Shown: positions 55,344 through 64,000 of the stretch, in pieces | How positions within the stretch are numbered: the stretch's first letter is position 1 | How the letters are laid out: the number at the start of each line of letters is the position of its first letter | NCBI GenBank assembly: GCA_011009095.1 | Contig: VTPC01000634.1 | Coordinates: forward strand, 310,001 to 374,000 | DNA from: Ignelater luminosus | Taxonomy: Eukaryota; Arthropoda; Insecta; Coleoptera; Elateridae | DNA length: 64,000 bases | Direction: 5' to 3' | Notes under the pieces: model-generated | Databases searched by the model: none | Told to the model about the DNA's origin: nothing | The model's input: the letters and a program-made list of their open reading frames with translations, nothing else | Program-made: the position numbers and the translations under genes

Positions 55344-57990
55344 TACAAGGTGATTCTGAAATAAAGGGTATTCTTTTAATAGGTGATAAGTGAGGCTAAA
55401 AGAAGACAAAAAATGAAGAAACGAAGTGGCTCCGTGAAAGTTGAAAATTTTCACAATTTTCCGAAATATTAAATACTGGTTAGAAAAAGGAAAGTGTTCT
55501 TTGTATTCTCGCCTTCGGAGTAAAAAGTGAAAGTTAAGGAGATTTACGGTTGTTGTAAAACCATTGTAGTGCAAGAATGAAAATTTGCCAGACATGCCTA
55601 TTTTCTTTGAACTAACGCAGGTGTAGTAGCACAATGAACAATAAATGCCATCATAAGCTACCCCCTGGACATTTTCAACTTTCCCTTCTTAAATCTGAAG
55701 TTGAGGAGATCAAAGAAATTGTGATATGTTTAACAGGCAGGGTTGTTGAAATGTATTAAGACAGTAAAAAGATAATAGCATAATTTATGTCACGAGCAAT
55801 TAGACTCCAGTCTCGCAAGCAACATTTTAATCCCTTATTATTATTTAGTCATTTGAATAGAAAACATTATGGAAGATACTACTAATTATCGCTTCTGTAT
55901 TTAACTCAATTCCATAAAATCAACCAATTTTTATTTATGTAGCATAATGCTTATTGAAGTTTTTGGTTCTTCGGAATTTTACAGAAAAAAGTCACTAACA
56001 GTAAAATGTTAATATTTTTCCGTTTACAGATCAAAAAATAAATGTTATAAACGTGTCCATAGGTTATTTTATGGCATTGTAGAAACCAGAAAAACTATTA
56101 TAAGCGTTTAAAGTGCGAGAAAGGTTTGGTGTGTTTACCATGCTTTCGGCGAAATAGCGGTTCCTTTTAACATAAGCTATCGCCTTCTTTTATCTCGAGC
56201 GAGTCAACTAAGCAAGTACAGCAACTTTATTTTACCCCCCATCATGTTTACTTCTTAATCCAAAAAAGCGAGAATTATAAAAAGGTTTCTCGTCAAAACG
56301 TTTTCTTGGAGATTAAATATTTGGTACCTGCTTCTTTCAAAGGCACTGGCTTTACTCTAACAACTAGGTACTTCCAATTTCTTTTTCTAAAAACATATTT
56401 CAATAGTAAAATGAAGGTCGCTGACCGCTGCCTATTTCACGCGAAAATATAGCATCTTTTGTTAATGTCAGAAATGCGAATCTCATTCAAAAGCGCACGA
56501 AAAAGGGCCATAATTCATAATTCAATCTTCTTTCGTTTCAGAGTATCGCGACGTTTACGCATTCATGTTATCACCTTATTACTCGAAAGACGGGCAACTT
56601 ACCAAAATATTACAACAAATGTTGAAAATGACCACCGTCGACCTGAAGACAAGCCTCTATGCGTCGGTGAAAACTGTTACGCACACGAGTAAATATTCTA
56701 GCTGTATTGCGAATTTCTGCGGCTGCTGCTAAAATGCGTTGTTGAAGGTCTTCCACGTTTTCGACTTCCGTGCGATATACAACAGACTTCATGTGACCCC
56801 ACAAGAAGTAGTCCAGAGGATTTATGTCAGGGCTACAAGCAGGCCAGCGTACGGGACCATTGCGACCAATCCACCGATGGGGAAACATTTCGTTCAAATA
56901 GCCCTGCACACGTACGCTAGTATGCGGAGGAGCTCCATCATGCATGTAATAAATATGCCTACGAGTTTCTAGAGGTGTATCATCCAACATATCTGGCAAC
57001 CTGTTTTCTAGAAATTCCAGATACGTGTCTCCGTTTAACCACTGTGATAAAATAAATGGTCCAAACAATATGTCTCCTAAAATGCCACACCACACATTAA
57101 TAGAAAACCGCCATTGAAATTTATTTTCCCTAACCAGGTGAGGATTAGCGTCATTCCAATAATGTACGTTATGAAAATTTAAGATACCGTCTCGCGTAAA
57201 ACAACGCTCATCCGTAAACAGTACTTTCTCTACAAATTCCTGTTGTTGCATTGTTTTTTGTTGAAACCACTCACAAAATGTTCGTCTCGGTGCAAAGTTA
57301 GTTAAATGCTGAACAAGTTGTACGTGATAGGGATGTAATAAGTACGACTTTAATATCCGATGCGTTGTTGCTTGGGAAACGTTCACGTCGCGTGCGATAC
57401 CGCGGGTACTTATTGTAGGATTTTCATTAATCATATCTAATACATCTTCTTCCGCTTGAAGAAAGTGTGGTGCTCGTTCTTGTCCACGGCCTTCATATGT
57501 TGCGGCGGTGCTACCTGTATCACGAAGTCGTTGTATCGTTTGCAGTATTGTATTCCGTAAAGGCTGTCTTCGTTGTGGAAAACGATCGGCGTACAGTCGT
57601 TTTGTCGCTTCTACATTATAATGACATTCTCCATACATTAAAGTTATGTCTGCCAACTCTTGAGTGGAAAACATCTCGTTCACTTTAAATTTTTTCACAC
57701 CTTGTCACTCTCAGGAAAGTCAAAGACCGACTGATTGTGACAACATGTTCCGACTCTTACATATATAAATAGCTACCTGCCAATGACAAGGAGGGTCAGT
57801 CAACCCCTATCGATTTTTACTTAAGTAAAAGTATGAGAGCAGGACCGGCTTGGCTTAGCGATTAAATTTCAAAAGTCTTTTTTTGGAAACTATGCAATTT
57901 TTACCTACCTTTTTTTATTGCAAATGTATGTACTATCACACCGCTATCCACCTTTAAAGAGGATACCCTTTATTTCAGGATCACCCTGTA
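55344..57990 (-). mobile_element. Full-length DD41D mariner-like element, 2.65 kb
   Basis: TA flanks the element at 55342-55343 and 57991-57992. Left end TACAAGGTGATTCTGAAATA and inverted right end TACAGGGTGATCCTGAAATA continue as AAGGGTAT.CT, an imperfect ~40-bp terminal repeat with several mismatches. The transposase (minus, 56610-57698) lies 290 bp from the right end, leaving about 1.27 kb of apparently non-coding DNA on its 3' side, unusual for a family usually near 1.3 kb. The terminal mismatches suggest it is older than the copy at 20.3 kb. Confidence 0.85.
56610..57698 (-). CDS. Mariner-like (DD41D) transposase, 362 aa, intact
   Basis: An uninterrupted frame. Residues ~10-60 match the pattern of the DUF4817-type helix-turn-helix found in insect transposases (FSTQELADITLMYGECHYNV). 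A second helix-turn-helix follows (residues ~95-120, TRGIARDVNVSQATTHRIL), then the DDE/D domain with Asp163 (LFTDERCFTRDG), Asp254 (YMHDGAPPHTS) and Asp296 (SPDINPLDYFLWG), 41 residues apart. The C-terminus ends DGGHFQHLL, the usual family ending. The frame is intact although the terminal repeats have diverged. It is distinct from the 361-aa transposase at 20.4 kb and represents a second lineage; the relic at 41.7-42.3 kb is closer to this one. Confidence 0.9.
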   Translation of the reverse strand: MKKFKVNEMFSTQELADITLMYGECHYNVEATKRLYADRFPQRRQPLRNTILQTIQRLRDTGSTAATYEGRGQERAPHFLQAEEDVLDMINENPTISTRGIARDVNVSQATTHRILKSYLLHPYHVQLVQHLTNFAPRRTFCEWFQQKTMQQQEFVEKVLFTDERCFTRDGILNFHNVHYWNDANPHLVRENKFQWRFSINVWCGILGDILFGPFILSQWLNGDTYLEFLENRLPDMLDDTPLETRRHIYYMHDGAPPHTSVRVQGYLNEMFPHRWIGRNGPVRWPACSPDINPLDYFLWGHMKSVVYRTEVENVEDLQQRILAAAAEIRNTARIFTRVRNSFHRRIEACLQVDGGHFQHLL

Positions 57991-58202
57991 TAAGTGGCAC
58001 CCATGCACCGTGCGTGTATATTAATAATAATATTTACGTTTCTGTTTGTACTTTTTTTGCCTTTTATGTTTCTACTGTATATATTTTTTTATTGTACCAA
58101 TTGCACATACTATATTACTTATTACGTGTTATTTTTTTCTTATTTTAATTAGTTTAGTTGTGCAATTGGAATAATATTAAGAAGAGTATTTAGTAATAAA
58201 TT

Positions 58203-58558
58203 CCCATATAGCACCGGACGTCCATGGACGTAAATTGGACATCCATTAGACGTCCACACTACTACCGTTAGTGGACGTTTACTAGACATCCATTTTCATC
58301 CAAAAATCGCCAAAGTATGCCCAAGAATCGTCCAGATTATGTCCAAACATCGTCCGAATTATGTATGTCCAGGAATTGTCCGAATTATGTATGTCCAGGA
58401 ATTGTTCGAATTATGCCCAAATTACGTACAAAAAAATGTACAAATTACGTCCAGTAACGGACGCCCGTAGGATGTCCAAAGTTGCGACAAACGGACGTCC
58501 ACTGGACATCCATCCGCCGAAATTTGGACGTCCAATGGACATCCATGTGCTATATGGG
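58203..58558. mobile_element. GGACGTCC-repeat miniature element, complete
   Basis: The ends are inverted copies of CCCATATAGCAC (58203 and 58558). Between them at least nine GGACGTCC/GGACATCC-type octamers occur in both orientations, plus a tandem duplication (CCGAATTATGTATGTCCAGG, 58346-58410). 356 bp, non-coding. Confidence 0.75.
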
Positions 58559-58914
58559 ATCAATGTAATTTTTTTATATTTTAATATATCTGTAGTAAGT
58601 TTTATATCTTTCTAAAAAATTTAACTTGAAACTTACATTGAGATATCAGTGTTTTACTTACCACATAAAAAATTGTACTTATTTTTTAGCATTTTATATT
58701 AAGAAATGATAATAAATTACAGAATATTCTTTATAAGGAAAGTCTGCTACAGTCTCAATCATTATAATACAGTCCTGCTCAAGGATGCTTATTCTTAAAG
58801 AATATTTAAAATAAATTTTATTTAAAAGTATAGGATTTGATCATTTTGACTATTGTCAAGATATGCAAAATCAAAAATTTAGCCGCAATCGTTTTGGGCA
58901 AGCCCACATTACAA

Positions 58915-59123
58915 TAGGCATATAGCAACATGCTTGCAACAAATCTGCAATACAAGCTTACATCAAGTTTCCACTACAAGTCTGCATCAAGTTTGCACCA
59001 CTAGTTATTGCAAGTATGTCAGGTGGAGACTAGGTTGCTTGCCGCAACCTTCTTCACTTGACATAATGTAATTTGCAGCACTCGATCTATCCAGATTGTT
59101 GCAAGTTAATTATGCTGTATGGG
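58915..59123. mobile_element. TTGCAAG-type miniature element, copy 2
   Basis: The left end (GGCATATAGCAACATGC then TTGCAAC) and the inverted right end (CCCATACAGCATAATTAAC then TTGCAAC) match. The interior repeats CAAGTTT, GCAAG and TTGCAAG motifs. It shares its terminus pattern with the GGACGTCC family. Confidence 0.6.
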
Positions 59124-59129
59124 TATCTT

Positions 59130-62100
59130 TAAAATTATTATTAACTATTATTATTTCTTGGTTATTAACATAACACTATAGTACCAAAAATAACTATTAT
59201 AGTATATGAGTAGAGATCGGAAAAATATGGAAAATGCCTACTGTATCTTTCAATATAACACTTCAGAATTCTGTCATTGTAGGTTTTATTATTGTCTAGA
59301 AGTATTTAACGAATAATAAGTAATAAAATGGGTAATTCCAATGTTTTGAAGAAATGTATTGAAAGATACAGCGAACATTTTACATATTTTCCAATCTCTT
59401 TATATGAGTAAATTTGGGGGAGACTATTCCCCAAAGTTTCTAGTGAGCTACAGCCTTGGTTGGGAAAGTAAGCTGGGTAAAACTTGTATGATTTTTCTTA
59501 TATTACTTGCTTGAAATAAGACCTACTAACATACTAATTAAATAGCAAATTCAAAAGTTTAGTGCAAAAATTAGATTCTACTAAATAGATATCAAGAAAG
59601 TTTAATATCAACTAAGTATTTACATAAAAGGAAATATTTATTTAAGCTACAAGCTGCTTTCCTTCCACTTTAGTTAGATGTGACCATGAACTGAGTTTGG
59701 TGGCTAACTTTACTTCAAGAGGTAAAGATAGGAATTGAGCACACGCTCAAGGTGGTTGCTTTTGGGAAAGCATATCAGAACTCAAGACTGGTAAGGGGCG
59801 AGGTAAAATTATCACTTGTGTTTATTCAGCCGATTTTAAAGGAATGCACTACTAATATTTGAAATTCATGCCAAAAAGAAAATAGCTGTATTTGAACCGA
59901 GAAGGTCCAAAATCTCTCCTGAACTGTAAACTATGCTTATCAACTAAGTGGCTTATAATATTTTTTCTATTTCCTCAAGTTAATAAGTTGAAAAAACTCT
60001 TTGAATGCTTATTTTTGATGTTTGTCTAGGTTATACCTTATACTATACACCTGTCAACTAAAGTGGAAGTTCAATTATTTTGAAAAAGTAGGTATCTTTG
60101 CTTTGTTATGCTAGTTGAATTGAAAGCAATTTTACTAAAGATGTACTAGTGTTCAGTGCATAAAATTAACTTACATTCCCCAAAACAATGTATTAACAAT
60201 GTACTTATGATGTTGGAAGTAATATTGTACTTTTAGTTCACTAGGAACATACCCTCATTTTCATAATAAAAGCACACAGTAATATAGTGTAGTAATATAC
60301 ACTTGTTAGATGCAACTACTTTCCCATCATATGATACAACAAATGCTATGAATTGTTCAATTTACGATTAATTCTCTTTTTTATTTTTTAATTGATTATT
60401 TTATTAAGCAGCTGCATACAAATTCAACTTATTTGAAAAATATCTGGCTGGCTTAATTAATCATTTTTTTGTTATCAGTGGATTTTTAAATTACCTGATG
60501 TAATAATTTGCATTATAGAAGCACCGACACCATCAAATCCATTCAATGATTCATTTTTGTGCAGTTTCTGTCGTAATAGGTGAGTTTTGATCAGGTTTCA
60601 GCAGTTGGCAGTGTGTATTGCTGCAGACAAATGCAGTCATAATTTCTAATACTAGTTAGTTATTCAAAATTTATTAACTTACTGTAAGATCTCCAATTTT
60701 CAACTGATTTATAAAAAATTGCTCTACACACAAATCAAGTCTTTTACATTCGTTTTTCTGTACAAGTAGTGAACTTAATTAAGCAATGCATGGTACTTAC
60801 TTATACTCAATAATATACTAAAACAGATTTGTAAAATAAAAAGAATGTGTATCAGTAGTAATCCATTTCTGCAATATACATCGAATTACATTACATTATT
60901 ATTCAGATGAAGCCAGCAATTAACTAGTAAGGTGCATTAAATACCTTCATAAACTAAGTTTATATGTATTAAATTTTTGATACATATGAATTTTTTTTGT
61001 TGATATAAGAGGTCATGGGAAGAACAATCCAAATCACAAAATGCATATTTTAACATAACTGAACTTCAATTTTTGGATACTTATCATAGGTCTTCTCATA
61101 AAGTGGAAAAGACAAAGACTTTTTTTAATTATACTAATTAAGCACTTATTATAAATGAACATATAATAATTGAAGAAAAAGTAAATAATAATTTGCTAAT
61201 AAACTTAAACAATAAATTTTCTAACAATTACATCTAATAAAGATCCCTCTTCCAAAGTTAACAATTTACTTTGCAAAATGGTATTTGGTCAATTATTTTA
61301 GCAACACATTAACATAAGGTATATGATTGTTCAAAAATTCCAATCTTCTCAAACATGGACTTGCATTTTGTTAATTTCTTATACTTACAAAAATGATGGA
61401 GCTTTCTAAATTATCAAACTAGTTCTTCTTATATCGTAATGCTCCTCTAGAAGCAATAAATTGGACACGTAATGTGCGAGCGTTAGTTCACAATATTGTA
61501 AATAGTGGAGTATATGGAATAATACTAGGGTCTTTCCCATTACAGGGAAATAATAAACTCATTTGTATACATACCTAACAATTTACTGATATTGGAAAGA
61601 TGTTACAAAATATTCTGCAATGTATGTGTTTAGTATCGATTATGATTATAATACACATTTACAATATTTTTAAAATGTAGCAGTCTTAATCCTGGTATAT
61701 ATTTTGTATAATAATACTCATATATTTATTAAAAATTTAATAAATAAAAAACTACATAAAAACTAGCTTACAATACATTTTAGTGATACATGATACAGAT
61801 AGCACAAAAGATGCTACAAATAAAATTTATTTATGTATGTATGTAATGTATGTATATGGACACATGCATTCCAATGTAAATAGAAAAAAAATATATATAT
61901 GTATTATACACAATTAAATACTTATTATGAGATGATTAACAATCACCTTACAGATCATTCTACTCTTGTTTATCTGCCCGATACAGTGTTACAAAAGGCA
62001 GATATTTTTTGATTGTTCCGTACTATATACCTAAATGCACCATGTAGCACTAACTACTCCTAAATGTAAGTAATTATATTTCTTTATTCTTTTCTTTAGA

Positions 62101-62744
62101 ATGTAATCCTAAAACCAAAAGGGATATGCAATAAAATCCAGATCGTTAGAAATAAAATAAAAATCTACCTTCAACATATATAAACACAATATTAGGCACT
62201 CAACAGAATTTTAAATGTTTACTTTTCGGTAGGTGTACGCACGATGTAATAGGAAAACATGAACCCTTATTTTATATGTTTGATATAAATATATGACAAT
62301 GCTAATTTCTACGAACAATACATAGGTACATAAATAATATATACTAAAAATAGACTTACGTTTCTAATGGGCTAATACTTACCCATACAAATAATAATGC
62401 ACACAAAATACAAATACTGAGAGGAGAGCAGATACTTTTCCAAATGATCTACTATAGTTAAAGCACTAAATATAGGATTGCAATGTTGATTCAGTGCGAC
62501 AGACCGTCCCTTAAGGACTCTGTGATATGTTCCTAATACTATAGACTACAACTGCCAATATTGCATGAATGTAAATATACAATGTGTTTGTTATTTGATA
62601 ACAGACAATTTGGTATTTTCGATATCACTACTTCCTTTTCAAAACTTATTACTTTTAACTAAAGATTACAATACAACAAAACAGTACAAAATTTACTTTG
62701 GTCTGTATAAAATACTAAAGTTGGAAATGTTTAGAAGAATATGG
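59130..62744. other. 3' UTR and intergenic DNA of the psq-like gene
   Basis: AT-rich, non-coding. Part must be the 3' UTR of the minus-strand gene whose stop is at 62745. AATAAA on the minus strand at about 62088-62083 is one possible end, but several others exist. A TATG/TGTA microsatellite-like run is at 61835-61860. Confidence 0.45.
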
Positions 62745-63189
62745 TTATTTCTGTGTTTGTTCGGAATTATTGGATTGCGAGGTGGAATGATCTGAATTGT
62801 TATTCACTTTTCCCAAAAGGCCTTCCAATTTTTCCTTTTTGATTACTGTAACGTCAGGACAATTTGGCAACACAGAAGTTGTTGCATTGCTACTGGACGT
62901 TGTGGGCGTACTATTCGCTGACTTTACATTTTTAAAAACACTAGTATTTGGAAGATCTGGTAAAATCGAGTCGCCTTCTTCATCTGATTCACCTTCATCA
63001 TATTTCTCTGGAGCATTAGGATGTGGGGCCATTGCTTCATTGTCAAGCTGCGACATTGATATCAAATAATTTGATAACGTTTGTGGTGTGACATTCAGTT
63101 GTTCCGCTGCTCGAAACAGTGTTACTTCCTTTCTCTTCAATTTCAATAGGATATCTGTAGGTCCTTGCTCACTCCAAAAGTCTCTTACT
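62745..63189 (-). CDS. Terminal exon of a pipsqueak-like HTH protein
   Basis: A ttttgtatag acceptor precedes 63189, and the frame (phase 2) runs to a TAA at 62747-62745, giving 147 residues. The first ~45 contain a helix-turn-helix of psq type (TDILLKLKRKEVTLFRAAEQ then LNVTPQTLSNYLI). After it come an acidic stretch (KYDEGESDEEGDS), a Ser/Thr/Asn-rich low-complexity tail and a short basic block (VIKKEKLEG). In insects such domains sit at the C-terminus of nuclear DNA-binding proteins, often with an N-terminal BTB domain; that part would lie beyond the right edge. Which gene it is cannot be told. Clean splice site, intact frame and biased composition favour a real host exon. Confidence 0.7.
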
Positions 63190-64000
63190 CTATACAAAAT
63201 CAGAATTTATTAATAATTTCCATTCTACATCTATTATTTCGTTACACAATACAAAGCAAGAAGAAGTATTTACACTAGACTACATGCAATTACAATATCT
63301 AAGTGATTGAATCTTCTAATGTCAAAGAGAAGAGAATAAAAGCCACTATGATACAGCTTCAGGAAAGTTTTCTTTATTTACAGTTAAATGATTGTCTTCA
63401 GAATTGGTTGAAATCTTCCAGCTATGAAAAGAAATGTTAAAATGAGAATTATCAAATAGAGGATATTTCAATGATCTGAGGATGGAGGATTTTAACAGAA
63501 AAGTTTTTGAAATATATTTCTGTTTTCTTGCTCAGATACTGTTATTAAATAATTTAAGTAAAGTAATAATTACAAAATTAAAAATATACAACCAACCAAC
63601 CAACCAACCAAATTATTTCACTGAGCTTTTTAAACTTGCTTATGGTATTACTACAATATGCAAGGTTAATACACGGGTTGGAAACTTGAAAACGTATTCA
63701 TTCATCTACACAAGTTTGGAAGGGTTCATTTTTATGTAGTCACCGTAAAATGTGTGCTTGCTTCTGTGCTCGTAACAGTGATTACATATAGAAACTACAT
63801 CTTCAAGTCCCCAATCTGTATAATTAAATTCTATGAAGCATTATCAAGCTGATATTAATTTTAAATCGATCTATGCAGTTAATAAATTCTCATTTGTGGT
63901 AACAACAAGCTAATATTTCTAATGATCACTTATAATCTTCATTGATTAACAACCTTTACTGATACATGTAAAACAGAAAAACTGAATCTATCAATTAGAA
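63190..64000. other. Intron of the psq-like gene (inferred)
   Basis: AT-rich with a (CAAC)n microsatellite at about 63589-63610. No exon seen before the window edge. Confidence 0.45.

Noticed and set aside
58361..58615. Plus-strand 84-residue frame
   Set aside because: It falls mostly inside the GGACGTCC miniature element and reflects its tandem duplication.
1..64000. CRISPR array, bacterial operon, riboswitch or prophage
   Set aside because: No regularly spaced direct repeats, no ribosome-binding-site-led gene runs; introns and tRNA show a eukaryotic nuclear genome.

Overview
The window is AT-rich nuclear DNA from an insect. The evidence is GT-AG introns with conserved positions, a histidine tRNA with internal promoter boxes, a family of clip-domain serine protease homologues of the prophenoloxidase-activating-factor-2 / masquerade-like type, and a heavy load of IS630-Tc1-mariner transposons and palindromic miniature elements. 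A beetle would fit, but nothing seen proves the order. There is a 400-base assembly gap at 40937-41336.

The host-gene core runs on the minus strand from about 6.2 to 39 kb. It is a cluster of clip-domain genes sharing one layout: an intron ends at, or within about 16 bases of, the start codon. One exon then carries a signal peptide and the first half of the clip domain (three Cys). A phase-2 intron follows, then the second half of the clip (C...CC). Gene C (37604-38983, 397 aa) is a complete serine protease homologue with one coding intron. Gene B (exons 13379-14985, and by inference a first exon at 31049-31347, 424 aa) is its multi-exon relative. In both, the catalytic Ser is Gly (GDGGSP) while His and Asp remain, so they are predicted non-proteolytic cofactors of melanisation or immune cascades. 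At 7547-8794 a third member encodes only a secreted clip domain of 87 aa with no protease domain. At 6273-6910 a sister copy of it is broken.

The inferred 16-kb first intron of gene B holds an intact, apparently recent DD41D mariner-like transposon (20292-21600, 31-bp identical inverted repeats), an older transposase relic (16.4-16.8 kb), a TGATCA-rich palindrome and several unassigned coding-like fragments.

The right half (40-59 kb) is mostly mobile-element debris. It includes a second full-length DD41D transposase in a 2.65-kb element (55344-57990), a DDE_Tnp_4 (ISL2EU/Harbinger-like) relic, a decayed element with an 'SHGKG..DG.G' protein signature, a ~1-kb foldback, several short terminal-inverted-repeat elements, and two miniature families with different interior motifs but shared CCCATAyAGCA termini. 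A tRNA-His gene lies at 53076-53147. At the far right a minus-strand terminal exon (62745-63189) encodes a pipsqueak-like helix-turn-helix, the 3' end of a gene that continues past the window.
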